Shown one piece after another: positions 1 to 6,299 of a stretch of DNA of 21,940 nucleotides. The stretch is from a virus. The stretch spans positions 1 to 21,940 of the IMG/VR virus record IMGVR_UViG_3300017783_000244, one strand, 5' to 3'. The position numbers and the translations under genes were made by a program. The number at the start of each line of letters is the position of its first letter. Position 1 is the stretch's first letter. The notes beneath the pieces were generated by a model. That model searched no databases. It saw only the letters and a list, made by a program, of their open reading frames with translations, and was not told the DNA's origin.

Positions 1-7
1 CCCCGCT

Positions 8-35
8 CATCATCATCCACTTGAACATAAGGCTG
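8..35 (+). repeat. 28-bp direct repeat, copy 1
   Basis: This stretch (CATCATCATCCACTTGAACA and on to GGCTG) recurs at 1343-1370 with one mismatch. The two copies bracket the cassette holding the first four genes. No coding role is apparent. Both copies are followed within ten bases by a TATA-like run. Confidence 0.85.
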
Positions 36-64
36 ACAGTCTATAAAGGTTTTTATGACCGATA

Positions 65-74
65 CTTTTATAGG
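65..74 (+). promoter_or_regulatory. Archaeal TATA promoter
   Basis: CTTTTATAGG lies 23 bases before the ATG at 97, so the predicted transcript starts at or next to the start codon (leaderless). TGACCGATAC just upstream is shared with the promoter at 4585 and may include the TFB recognition element. A T-run at 50-55 upstream could end earlier transcription. Confidence 0.75.
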
Positions 75-96
75 GGGAAGCCCCGTGGATTGAATC

Positions 97-378
97 ATGG
101 GAACACAAACCATGACCGAGCAAGCAAGCGGATTCTCCACGGAGTCCTTCACCGACCAAGGCCAACACGGAGCCGTCAATATCGTGGTCCGCCGTGGTGC
201 ATACGGCTACGGGAACTCCGTCGGCGTGCACATCATGAACGGCAAAGGCGCCAGCGTTTCCGCTCACATGAACCGAGCCGAAGCCATCGCCATGGCTCAA
301 GCCATCATCGCCGCCGCGACCGACCAAGCGACCGAGGACGCCTATTCATTCCCTCACCGCACCGAGGTGAACGAATGA
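97..378 (+). CDS. Small protein of unknown function (93 aa)
   Basis: I do not recognise this family. The protein has a polar, Gly-rich first half and an alanine-rich helix near residues 58-75 (NRAEAIAMAQAIIAAA). I see no membrane segment and no cysteine pattern. The ATG at 97 is chosen because it sits 23 bases after a TATA box, the usual leaderless spacing here; a second in-frame ATG occurs five codons later. The stop overlaps the start of the next gene as ATGA, so it heads a three-gene unit with two membrane micro-proteins. Codon use matches the neighbours. Confidence 0.75.
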   Translation: MGTQTMTEQASGFSTESFTDQGQHGAVNIVVRRGAYGYGNSVGVHIMNGKGASVSAHMNRAEAIAMAQAIIAAATDQATEDAYSFPHRTEVNE

Positions 379-521
379 GCGCCGCCGCCGCTTGGAACTA
401 CTTCGCCACCGCTGACACGGGCGAGATAACCCACATCTGCGTTGTTTTGGCCTTCGTCGTGTTCCCCTTCGTTCAAGGCGTGTGGGAGTCCGTGGCGTCC
501 CTTGTGGAGCGTGTGCGCTGA
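375..521 (+). CDS. Single-pass membrane micro-protein (48 aa)
   Basis: The start overlaps the previous stop as ATGA. The protein has a short polar N-terminus, one hydrophobic segment at about residues 19-37 (HICVVLAFVVFPFVQGVW) and a charged tail ending VERVR. No family is recognised. Its size and single membrane span would fit a small holin-like or membrane-modifying viral protein, but this is inference. It overlaps the next start by one base (TGATG), suggesting translational coupling. Confidence 0.6.
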   Translation: MSAAAAWNYFATADTGEITHICVVLAFVVFPFVQGVWESVASLVERVR

Positions 522-598
522 TGTTGGCGGACATTGTGCTTCTTCTCTCCTTCCTGCTCATGTGGGCGGCTGTGTGCGCTGAGGACGGCGACCTCTGA
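521..598 (+). CDS. Putative membrane micro-protein (25 aa)
   Basis: The ATG overlaps the preceding stop codon (TGATG). The 25-residue product is almost entirely one hydrophobic helix (DIVLLLSFLLMWAAVCA) with an acidic end, EDGDL. Its position directly after another membrane micro-protein and the coupled start support reality, but an ORF this short can arise by chance. No function is assigned. Confidence 0.45.
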   Translation: MLADIVLLLSFLLMWAAVCAEDGDL

Positions 599-665
599 AC
601 GGGTCCACCGCCGCCGCTGGGCGCGGTCCATGAGTGGCCGTGAGGCTGAACCTTTGACCGACGCA

Positions 666-675
666 TTGATATAGG
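666..675 (+). promoter_or_regulatory. Archaeal TATA promoter
   Basis: TTGATATAGG lies 22 bases before the ATG at 697. TTTGACCGACGC immediately upstream matches the TTTGACCG found before the promoters at 4585 and 9914, suggesting a shared extended recognition element. Confidence 0.75.
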
Positions 676-696
676 GGAGGCTTCCCTCCTTGTATC

Positions 697-1209
697 ATGA
701 AGAACCTCGCCTTCCACCGCACCACCGAAAACGGAGCCGCTCAAATCCTCGCCCACGGCATCAAGTCCATGGCCTCCCAAGGCTGGGAACTCCCCGACTA
801 CAAAGAGGACGCTGAGGGCTACGAGAACGCCCGCCAATTCATCGCCGCCGCTGGCTTCAAGTTCCAAATCCGCCCGCTCTCGTGGATTAAAATGTATGAG
901 GCCGCTGAACCCAACTGCTGGATAATGCGCCGAGACTTCCGAGAAGTTCAGAGCCGCTTGAACTCCGTCTTTGTCCGCACGGGCGGTGTTGAGACCTGCT
1001 GGGCACCCGAGGGCCTCACCGTGGCCATTGACCTTGACAAAGTGGATGCAGAGTGCACCACGGACGGATATGGCCAATACGACAACGGCACAGGCGTTGA
1101 GGACTTGCAGGTGTTCGGAGACATCCCAGCCAGCGCCGTCCTTGGTATCGTGTGCGATGACTGGATGACCGCCCACGGCTTCACCGTCTGCAAGGGCGGC
1201 CTTGAGTGA
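697..1209 (+). CDS. Possible ADP-ribosyltransferase-fold protein (170 aa)
   Basis: The protein is 170 residues with no membrane segment. The N-terminus reads FHRTTENGAAQILAHGI, like the 'H-x-T ... a..Il..Gi' opening of small ART/RNA 2'-phosphotransferase-fold proteins. The C-terminal third reads LTVAIDLDKV and then FGDIPASAVLGIV, resembling the 'gdIp..aI' strand that closes many of these folds. This is pattern resemblance only; I cannot place a complete H-Y-E or R-S-E catalytic triad. If right, it could modify host proteins or nucleic acids. The ATG is fixed by the TATA box 22 bases upstream, and the gene is monocistronic. Confidence 0.7.
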   Translation: MKNLAFHRTTENGAAQILAHGIKSMASQGWELPDYKEDAEGYENARQFIAAAGFKFQIRPLSWIKMYEAAEPNCWIMRRDFREVQSRLNSVFVRTGGVETCWAPEGLTVAIDLDKVDAECTTDGYGQYDNGTGVEDLQVFGDIPASAVLGIVCDDWMTAHGFTVCKGGLE

Positions 1210-1342
1210 GCCGCTCGGCGTGCTCGGCGACGCCTTCGGGCGACCGCTGGCGCTGGCGCTGGCTGGCGTTCGGCAACGCACCCGCCGCTGGGCGGACGCT
1301 GGCGCAAAAACGCATGACTGAGAGGCGGTGGCCCCTCGGGGG

Positions 1343-1370
1343 CATCATCATCCACTTGAACATAGGGCTG
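1343..1370 (+). repeat. 28-bp direct repeat, copy 2
   Basis: This matches 8-35 with one mismatch (A to G). Its last base is the first G of the GGGGGTATATAGTCTTTT element, so the two repeats abut. Confidence 0.85.
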
Positions 1371-1399
1371 GGGGTATATAGTCTTTTCGTGCCTATACC
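1370..1399 (+). repeat. GGGGGTATATAGTCTTTT element, copy 1
   Basis: The 18-bp core at 1370-1387 is identical to 19164-19181 and to the reverse strand of 8615-8632. TATAC follows the core at the same spacing in all three. Here GGTATA (1373-1378) and TATACC (1394-1399) form an inverted repeat with a 15-base loop. It does not sit at promoter distance from any ATG. Its function is unknown. Confidence 0.85.
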
Positions 1400-1420
1400 T
1401 TCAAAACTTTTGAGCGTGCA

Positions 1421-1431
1421 TTATATATAGG
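1421..1431 (+). promoter_or_regulatory. Archaeal TATA promoter
   Basis: TTATATATAGG lies 21 bases before the ATG at 1452, the canonical leaderless spacing in this genome. Confidence 0.8.
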
Positions 1432-1451
1432 GGCGGCTTCCATGAGGAACC

Positions 1452-2165
1452 ATGGCGAACACCACCCTAACCCTAACCTTCCCTAAGCGAGTCGGCGGCT
1501 CTGCCGTTCGTGCTGATGTGGCTGACCTCATCCACCGAGTCATTGACTCCGTGGCCCCCGAAGCAGACTTGAACGGCTTGACTCTTGAAGTTCACTTCAC
1601 GAACGACCGCAACACCCACCGACCCGCTCACCTTGCGACCTCCATGAAGGTCCTCAACGACACCCGCCAAGGCCGATATGTAGACATTGAGGCCATCACC
1701 ACGCTCGGTGTTGGCTATGACGGCACGCACCCCCACATGAAGGTCAATCTCCAAGGCGTCAAGGCCGCAGACTATGACGGCCTCACCGCATACACAGCGA
1801 ACCATATCATCCATGAGACGCTCCACTACCTTCAAACCGCCCTCGGCGTCATGTCCTCAACGCAGACCATCAAGGGCTATGGACGACGCGTGAGCCGTTG
1901 CACAACGACCACATGGAACCATGGCCCAGCCTTCGCCCTCAACCACGCCATCCGCACGGCCGCAGGCCGCAACCTCACCGCCGACGCCCTCACGAGCGAC
2001 GAGAGCACCACCTACAACCGAGGGAGCCTAACCTACGCTCAAATGCCGTGGGAGCACCAAGCATGGCGAGGGGCCTTCATCCTTGGCCGTGCTTTGGGCT
2101 TCCCGCCTTGCGAGAACACACGAGCGACCCACCGCCGCTTCATGAAGAAGGCGGGCCGTCGCTGA
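1452..2165 (+). CDS. Zincin-like metallopeptidase (237 aa)
   Basis: Residues 121-125 read HETLH in the context IIHETLHYLQ, the HExxH zinc-binding helix of metallopeptidases. A downstream PWEHQAW places Glu201 as a plausible third zinc ligand, as in small phage zincins with a 'p.E..A' helix. The N-terminal 110 residues are beta-rich and unrecognised. There is no signal peptide, so it probably acts in the cytoplasm or as a virion maturation or lysis protease; the substrate is unknown. The ATG at 1452 is fixed by TATA spacing; an earlier out-of-frame ATG at 1442 is too close to the box. The C-terminus is strongly basic (RRFMKKAGRR). Confidence 0.85.
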   Translation: MANTTLTLTFPKRVGGSAVRADVADLIHRVIDSVAPEADLNGLTLEVHFTNDRNTHRPAHLATSMKVLNDTRQGRYVDIEAITTLGVGYDGTHPHMKVNLQGVKAADYDGLTAYTANHIIHETLHYLQTALGVMSSTQTIKGYGRRVSRCTTTTWNHGPAFALNHAIRTAAGRNLTADALTSDESTTYNRGSLTYAQMPWEHQAWRGAFILGRALGFPPCENTRATHRRFMKKAGRR

Positions 2166-2272
2166 GGCCGACCGCCGACCTGTGAGGACCCCCCCCTATC
2201 GGACTCGGTAAGATGTCGGGTCGTATTTTTGCCACATACCCCTCTCGGACGCTGAGTCAAAAATCGTCTTAT

Positions 2273-2282
2273 GTTTTTATAG
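2273..2282 (+). promoter_or_regulatory. Secondary TATA-like box or T-tract
   Basis: TTTTTATAGG lies 18 bases upstream of the main TATA box of the next gene and closely resembles the promoter of the first gene (CTTTTATAGG). It may be a second promoter or an archaeal U-rich terminator. Confidence 0.3.
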
Positions 2283-2288
2283 GAGATA

Positions 2289-2300
2289 CTTTAATATAGG
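2289..2300 (+). promoter_or_regulatory. Archaeal TATA promoter (extended class)
   Basis: CTTTAATATAGG lies 21 bases before the ATG at 2321. About 40 bases from GATAC to ATGGA match the promoter at 3088 with three mismatches, including CCCCTACGGTATAACATGGA after the TATA box. Confidence 0.85.
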
Positions 2301-2320
2301 AGTGGCCCCTACGGTATAAC

Positions 2321-2437
2321 ATGGAAGAAACACCGACCACCGAGATTGGAGAAATCATCGCATACCGAGACTGCTGTGGAATGCCCCACCGAAGCGGAGA
2401 GGGCGATTGTTGCTCTTGGTGTGGAACTTGGGCGTGA
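2321..2437 (+). CDS. Cys-rich micro-protein (38 aa)
   Basis: The ATG lies 21 bases from a strong TATA box, so leaderless expression is likely. The 38-residue product carries five cysteines and a histidine in its second half (CCGMPH ... CCSWC), a possible zinc knuckle. No family is recognised. An overlapping frame beginning at a TTG at 2346 continues into the next gene, but the promoter spacing favours this short gene. Confidence 0.6.
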   Translation: MEETPTTEIGEIIAYRDCCGMPHRSGEGDCCSWCGTWA

Positions 2438-2477
2438 GCCGCCACCGTTAAGAGCCACACAGGCCACAGGACCAAGC

Positions 2478-2795
2478 ATGAGCACGGTGAAGTCCCTATC
2501 GGCCACAGGTGTAGCAACAGGCAAACACGCCACCCTCTTTGGAATCACGGTGAGTTCAGTCATAGACCCTCTCGGCACCCCGCCATCGGGCGATGTCATT
2601 TTTGAAATCCGAGACTCTGCCGCCGCTGATGGGTCGGGCGACATTATCGCTCGTCTGTTGCTGACGGCGAACGGGTCAAGCGTGAACACCCTCACTTTCG
2701 CTGGGGTTCGTTGCGGGAACGGTATCGCCGTGAACATCACGAACTCCTCGCCCGAGGCTCACGCCGCCGTCGTGGTTAGCATTGAATACGAATGA
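2478..2795 (+). CDS. Putative small structural protein (105 aa)
   Basis: The sequence is Gly/Ser/Ala/Val-rich and beta-strand-like, beginning MSTVKSLSATGVATGKHATLFGI. It resembles in style a widespread class of small phage proteins of 'sl.aTGa...g.a.lyg' type encoded among virion genes; this is pattern resemblance only. There are no cysteine motifs or membrane spans. The ATG at 2478 is chosen over the TTG at 2346 because the upstream part overlaps the leaderless gene and is low-complexity, and AGGA precedes this ATG by about 6 bases. The gene overlaps the next one by ATGA. Confidence 0.65.
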   Translation: MSTVKSLSATGVATGKHATLFGITVSSVIDPLGTPPSGDVIFEIRDSAAADGSGDIIARLLLTANGSSVNTLTFAGVRCGNGIAVNITNSSPEAHAAVVVSIEYE

Positions 2796-3073
2796 GCAAC
2801 ATGCAACAGGTCATTTTCTGCTGGGACGAGACGGCAACTCGCCTTTGGATTCTTTGGGACAACGACCGCCGTGATTCGTTCTCGTCTCTGGCATTCCCCG
2901 ACCGCTTCGCCCTATTCGCTCACATAGCCTCCTGTGCGAACTCGTGGGCGAGAGACTACGATGTGAACATCTCCTCTGTGATTGTCAAGAACCCAACGGC
3001 AGACCATCAGTCGTGGTTGATTGACTGGCGCCCGATGGAGCACCCAAACGCTCGTTGCATCACTCTTTCATGA
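2792..3073 (+). CDS. Unknown protein (93 aa)
   Basis: It starts within the previous stop (ATGA). The composition is soluble and aromatic-rich, with repeated Trp (FCWDETATRLWILWDNDRR, SWLIDW). I do not recognise it. It ends 14 bases before the promoter of the next gene, with a TTTT at 3075-3078 that may terminate transcription. Confidence 0.65.
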   Translation: MSNMQQVIFCWDETATRLWILWDNDRRDSFSSLAFPDRFALFAHIASCANSWARDYDVNISSVIVKNPTADHQSWLIDWRPMEHPNARCITLS

Positions 3074-3087
3074 CCTTTTGTGAGATA

Positions 3088-3099
3088 CCTTAATATAGG
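3088..3099 (+). promoter_or_regulatory. Archaeal TATA promoter (extended class)
   Basis: CCTTAATATAGG lies 21 bases before the ATG at 3120. It is a near copy of the promoter at 2289, including the CCCCTACGGTATAACATGGA segment downstream of the box. Confidence 0.85.
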
Positions 3100-3119
3100 T
3101 GAGGCCCCTACGGTATAAC

Positions 3120-3365
3120 ATGGAGAACCAAACCCCAACCCGCCCAACCACCGTCGTACAATTCGGACAAGGACAAAAAATCCACTTGATGGAGTTCTAT
3201 TTCATTCAGTCAAAAGAGACCTTCTTCCCTATGTCATGTGGCGTTGAACGCCGCTGGAATGTTCACGGCACCTACGAGCACGACACCCTCACTATCGCCG
3301 ATGTGGACTGCAAGAAGTGCCTCGCTCGCATTGAGCGACTCCGTGAAAACGGTCGCCTTGAATAG
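3120..3365 (+). CDS. Small zinc-knuckle-like protein (81 aa)
   Basis: The C-terminal half contains a Cys, then a His, then CKKC (SCGVERR ... VDCKKCLARIERLR), a pattern seen in small phage zinc-ribbon proteins in which 'C..Cl..i..l' closes the site. The N-terminus is polar. The ATG at 3120 is set by TATA spacing; a GTG 21 bases earlier would lie on the TATA element itself. Its role is unknown, possibly nucleic-acid or protein binding. Confidence 0.7.
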   Translation: MENQTPTRPTTVVQFGQGQKIHLMEFYFIQSKETFFPMSCGVERRWNVHGTYEHDTLTIADVDCKKCLARIERLRENGRLE

Positions 3366-3375
3366 GTGGGCAATC

Positions 3376-3385
3376 GGTATATACC
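3376..3385 (+). promoter_or_regulatory. Palindromic TATA promoter
   Basis: GGTATATACC is a perfect palindrome. Its TATATA ends 24 bases before the ATG at 3407, consistent with the leaderless spacing of the other promoters. It lacks the usual TATAGG end, so it may be a different class or controlled by a dimeric regulator. Confidence 0.5.
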
Positions 3386-3406
3386 GTATGACGCCTCCCT
3401 TGGAGC

Positions 3407-3547
3407 ATGGAGCGCAAGAGGCTGAGCCTCATGAGCGACCCGTCGGCGATTGGCTCGGCGGTCCAAGCGCTACTGCTGATGAACCCTCATCGCACCTTTG
3501 TCCTTGCCCGAGACGGGGGAGACTTGGTGATACAAACCGAGGATTGA
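3407..3547 (+). CDS. Unknown small protein (46 aa)
   Basis: The frame is open from an ATG at leaderless distance from GGTATATACC and ends two bases before the next gene's ATG. The product is a basic N-terminus, a helix with hydrophobic face (SAIGSAVQALLLM) and a strand-like end (RTFVLARDGGDLVIQTED). No family is recognised. Placement and promoter spacing are the main support. Confidence 0.6.
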   Translation: MERKRLSLMSDPSAIGSAVQALLLMNPHRTFVLARDGGDLVIQTED

Positions 3548-3549
3548 CA

Positions 3550-4077
3550 ATGGCGCTCACGAGCGAACACCAAACTCACATTCACCACCACTTCTATGCC
3601 CTATGCAAGGAGCGGGGCTGGGCTTTGGGCCTGCCGACCTGCTTTGACTACGGCTACTTGGACGCAGACGCCAAGGCGGTGCAGGGTCGCATCATTCTTG
3701 GCGAAGGCAAGCCTCTCATCCTGTTTCATCCTGCCTCATTTGGACGAGGACAACTCGTCAAGGGCCTCCTACACCACGAACTGTGCCACTACCTACTCGG
3801 AGCGGAAGAAGGCCATGGACCACGCTTCGTGGTTCTTGAGGAGAACTGGGATGGCTACTGGCACTTCAAACAGGAGTCGTTTGACTTCGCTCGGTGGCTC
3901 CTACGGCAACGCCCCGAATATCGGCTCACATGCCTCGCCTGTGGAACGGTTGTGTTAAGAAATACAGTCCCAGTAGGCCGAATAGCATGTCGTGCCTGCT
4001 GTGAAAAACATGCTAATGGCCAATACGACGAGAACTATAACCTTCATATAGGTGTGGTTTCCTCCGATAGAACATGA
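3550..4077 (+). CDS. SprT-like zinc metalloprotease (175 aa)
   Basis: Residues 76-80 are HELCH in HHELCHYLLG, followed by GHGPRF, the layout of the SprT/SPRTN catalytic core in which a downstream His completes the zinc site. A C-terminal zinc ribbon follows, CLAC at 128-131 and CRACC at 147-151, also typical of SprT. SPRTN-type enzymes cleave DNA-protein crosslinks; a viral copy might clear crosslinks or host DNA-bound proteins. The substrate here is inference. The ATG at 3550 is two bases after the upstream stop, and the frame upstream of it has no family similarity. Its last 12 codons contain the next gene's promoter, and the two genes overlap as ATGA. Confidence 0.85.
   Translation: MALTSEHQTHIHHHFYALCKERGWALGLPTCFDYGYLDADAKAVQGRIILGEGKPLILFHPASFGRGQLVKGLLHHELCHYLLGAEEGHGPRFVVLEENWDGYWHFKQESFDFARWLLRQRPEYRLTCLACGTVVLRNTVPVGRIACRACCEKHANGQYDENYNLHIGVVSSDRT
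4041..4052 (+). promoter_or_regulatory. TATA promoter inside the SprT gene
   Basis: CCTTCATATAGG lies 22 bases before the ATG at 4074 and within the 3' end of the SprT-like gene, so the same bases code for its C-terminal residues. Confidence 0.75.
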
Positions 4078-4559
4078 CCGCAGAAAAAATCGGCAAGCAA
4101 GAAATGAAGCGACGAACGAAAGCCCACATTCAAGAAGTGTTTGAGCACGCTGGGTTCGTGGCTGTTGAACGAAGTGCAGGAGCGGTGAACTACATCGCTC
4201 TCAAACCAAACATGGACACTCAGTATGTGGCCGCATCCATCTACGGGGACCGCCGTGGTGCCGCATCCATTTGGGTCAAGGACGATGTGTTCAACGCACT
4301 CAAAGCGGAAGGCAAAGTCTCGGCTGACGATGACCGCACCATCCAAGATGTCTCCTTCTTCAAGCGAGGCATGGCGTGGAAAATTGAAATCCACGACCTG
4401 TCCGACTCCCTCATCAAAGACATTCTCAACAAAACACTCGTGTGGTGGAATGAGGTTGAGGTTTCACTTGCCGCCGCCGATGCCGAGAAGGCTGAGAAGG
4501 CACGCCTCGCCGCAGAGCGAGAAGCCGCCATGGACGCCAAGCGCCGTTCTCCGTTTTGA
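4074..4559 (+). CDS. Unknown protein with coiled-coil tail (161 aa)
   Basis: The N-terminus is basic and helical (KRRTKAHIQEVFEHAGF), followed by mixed beta strands and a C-terminal Ala/Glu/Lys helix (ADAEKAEKARLAAEREAA) that looks like a coiled coil. I recognise no catalytic motif. The ATG is fixed by the TATA box 22 bases upstream and overlaps the preceding stop. Confidence 0.75.
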   Translation: MTAEKIGKQEMKRRTKAHIQEVFEHAGFVAVERSAGAVNYIALKPNMDTQYVAASIYGDRRGAASIWVKDDVFNALKAEGKVSADDDRTIQDVSFFKRGMAWKIEIHDLSDSLIKDILNKTLVWWNEVEVSLAAADAEKAEKARLAAEREAAMDAKRRSPF

Positions 4560-4584
4560 TTGGGTTCATTTGTTTTGACCGATG

Positions 4585-4596
4585 CTTTAATATAGG
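4585..4596 (+). promoter_or_regulatory. Archaeal TATA promoter
   Basis: CTTTAATATAGG lies 21 bases before the ATG at 4617. TTTTGACCGATG upstream matches other promoters, and the TTTT at 4572-4575 may terminate the preceding gene. Confidence 0.8.
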
Positions 4597-4616
4597 GGTG
4601 CACCCTACCCTTAATC

Positions 4617-4973
4617 ATGGCCCGAACCATGATTGAAGCCGAAGTCCGAAACCGAATTGCCCGCTCAAGGAACTCCCTCCCGAGCCTGCCCGATATTGTC
4701 GGCCGCCACTTTGACGGCTTCATGTCGCACATCGCGTGCCGCATGATTCGCATTAACGACTACACGGGTATGAGCGTGCGTGTCTCCAAGAACCAACGCG
4801 TTCACATCACCATCCCCGTCTTTGTGCAGGCATGGAACACCAAGACCGACGACGGCTGGCTTCGCGAGGAAGAAGGCACCATCGTTTTCCACATGGCTGG
4901 CTTGGGCAAAGAGCGCATTCCTTCCTACGCCAACCTCACCACGGGCTTCCGAGTCGTGGGAAGCAATTCTTGA
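4617..4973 (+). CDS. Unknown protein (118 aa)
   Basis: This is a soluble, mixed alpha/beta protein. The N-terminal helix is basic (EVRNRIARSRN) and the middle is beta-rich (MSVRVSKNQRVHITIPVFV). No family is recognised, and there are no cysteine pairs or membrane spans. It is monocistronic with its own leaderless promoter. Confidence 0.75.
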   Translation: MARTMIEAEVRNRIARSRNSLPSLPDIVGRHFDGFMSHIACRMIRINDYTGMSVRVSKNQRVHITIPVFVQAWNTKTDDGWLREEEGTIVFHMAGLGKERIPSYANLTTGFRVVGSNS

Positions 4974-4980
4974 GCGGTTG

Positions 4981-4991
4981 TTTTATGTAGG
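4981..4991 (+). promoter_or_regulatory. Archaeal TATA promoter
   Basis: TTTTATGTAGG lies 21 bases before the ATG at 5012. The box is weaker than the others (TATGTA in place of ATATA). It also serves the replication genes that follow without a promoter of their own. Confidence 0.65.
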
Positions 4992-5011
4992 TGGGGCACC
5001 AAGTCCCAACT

Positions 5012-5254
5012 ATGAAGACAACCACCGTTGAAATCAGCATTGGAAATGTGAACATTCGGATTGAGGCACCCGCCGACGAACCCGTCGTCGTGGCTGAGGT
5101 CCCCAAGACCGAGACCGTCGTGATTGAACGCAAGACACGCAAGAGCAAGGCTGGCTACACCATCCCCGACCGAGCACCCGACCATTGTTCACAATGCGGC
5201 GCCGAAGGGCGCCGATGCAACCACGACCTCGGCGGTTGTGTTGAGTGCAGGTGA
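5012..5254 (+). CDS. Small protein with C-terminal zinc motif (80 aa)
   Basis: The N-terminal half is beta-rich and acidic ([18 protein letters not shown]), the middle is a basic linker ([11 protein letters not shown]), and the end is a compact Cys/His cluster, [12 protein letters not shown] then H and CVEC, probably binding one zinc. The ATG at 5012 is chosen from promoter spacing; a GTG at 4991 would overlap the TATA element. Five bases separate it from the RFC ATG, so the two are co-transcribed, which suggests a replication-linked role. No family is recognised. Confidence 0.75.
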   Translation: MKTTTVEISIGNVNIRIEAPADEPVVVAEVPKTETVVIERKTRKSKAGYTIPDRAPDHCSQCGAEGRRCNHDLGGCVECR

Positions 5255-5259
5255 ACCCG

Positions 5260-6261
5260 ATGTGGACTGAACAACACCGACCGCAGAACCTCTTTGAGGT
5301 CGTAGGCCAACATCACATTGTCAAGGTACTACTGGCCATGGTTCAACGCCTTCACGAGGACGGCGACACCAGCGTGCCACACCTACTCTTTGCAGGACCA
5401 GCGGGTACAGGCAAGACCTCAACGGCTATCGCCTTCATGAAGCACTCCTTCGGCGACTCGTGGGAGTCCAACTGGCTGGAACTCAACGCTTCGGATGAAC
5501 GCTCCATCGGTGTCATACGCACCAAGGTCAAGGAGTTCGCCAGCCGTGGAGTCATCGGGACCTACACTACCCCCGACGGAGAGACTCGTCCTATGCCCTT
5601 CAATGTCGTGTTCTTGGACGAAGCAGACAACCTCACCCCCGACGCTCAGTCGGCTCTACGCCGCACCATGGAGCGATACAAACAGACTCGCTTCATCCTC
5701 TCAGCGAACTACCCGCAGAAGTTGATTGACCCCATCAAAGACCGATGTGCTTTCAGCGACACGAGGTTCCAACCGATTGGTGATGAAGACATGTCCACGG
5801 CCCTCAACGCCCTATCGGACTCACTAACACCCGAGGCCATGCAACTGCTGTGCAGGACCAGCCGAGGCTCAATGAGGAAGGCAATCAATCTCCTGTGGAC
5901 CTTGACGCGAGTCAAAGGTCCCGTTCACGAGGAAGATGTGAGCGACCTCATCATCACGATGGACCCCATCCGAACCAAGACCCTACTGGCCAAAGTGGCC
6001 AAGGCCAAGAAAGCCAGCCGTGGAGACTCGCTGAGACTCTTCCGTGAGGTGGACAAAGAGGTGGATGCCATGGCTAAGCGTGGTATGTCGGGTGTTGATA
6101 TTCTCAACGCCTTCTATGACCTCGTGGCTCACGATGAGTCTATGCCCCTTGGCATCCAGCAGGCCGTCCTTGCAGGTATTGGTGATGGACTCTACTGGGC
6201 CAGCGTCGCTCAAGACGACACATTGGCCGTCAAGGCATTCCTACGGAAGGTGGTTCTTTGA
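5260..6261 (+). CDS. rfcS: Replication factor C small subunit (clamp loader ATPase)
   Basis: This AAA+ ATPase is 333 residues, close to the usual length of archaeal RFC small subunits. The start [17 protein letters not shown] is the classic RFC N-terminus. Walker A GPAGTGKT is at 46-53 and Walker B FLDEAD at 118-123. Sensor 1 is in ILSANYPQ, and sensor 2 in [11 protein letters not shown]. The SRC arginine-finger box is DRC at 161-163, with the arginine kept. The complex loads the PCNA clamp for the polymerase encoded downstream; no clamp gene is in the window. The ATG at 5260 is preferred to a GTG 15 bases earlier because it starts the conserved motif. Confidence 0.96.
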   Translation: MWTEQHRPQNLFEVVGQHHIVKVLLAMVQRLHEDGDTSVPHLLFAGPAGTGKTSTAIAFMKHSFGDSWESNWLELNASDERSIGVIRTKVKEFASRGVIGTYTTPDGETRPMPFNVVFLDEADNLTPDAQSALRRTMERYKQTRFILSANYPQKLIDPIKDRCAFSDTRFQPIGDEDMSTALNALSDSLTPEAMQLLCRTSRGSMRKAINLLWTLTRVKGPVHEEDVSDLIITMDPIRTKTLLAKVAKAKKASRGDSLRLFREVDKEVDAMAKRGMSGVDILNAFYDLVAHDESMPLGIQQAVLAGIGDGLYWASVAQDDTLAVKAFLRKVVL

Positions 6262-6268
6262 GCACAAT

Positions 6269-6282
6269 CCTTATATATATGG
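6269..6282 (+). promoter_or_regulatory. Archaeal TATA promoter
   Basis: CCTTATATATATGG lies 18 bases before the ATG at 6300, slightly shorter spacing than elsewhere. AGGAG at 6294-6298 nearly touches the ATG, so it is unlikely to act as a ribosome site. It probably drives the polymerase operon. Confidence 0.7.
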
Positions 6283-6299
6283 GGCTAACTCGCAGGAGT

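Larger units (their letters stand above)
1210..1420. other. Gene-free interval with repeats and hairpin
   Basis: I find no convincing gene here. The left part is GC-rich with repeated GCTGGCG. Near 1332-1344 is a GC-rich inverted repeat (GCCCC TC GGGGC), the same core as the one covering the terminase start codon. The second copy of the 28-bp repeat and a copy of the GGGGGTATATAGTCTTTT element follow directly. Confidence 0.6.

Noticed and set aside
21-521. 166-codon + strand ORF starting before the first promoter
   Set aside because: It starts at a TTG upstream of the TATA box and gives an Arg/His-rich translation; only its last 48 codons, from ATG 375, look real.
346-1281. Long reverse-strand ORF (311 codons)
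   Set aside because: It is the mirror of GC-rich + strand genes with good promoters, its translation is low-complexity and unlike any family, and no other gene is on the - strand.
1206-1430. 74-codon ORF after the ART-like gene
   Set aside because: It is low-complexity, has no promoter, and runs across two repeat elements.
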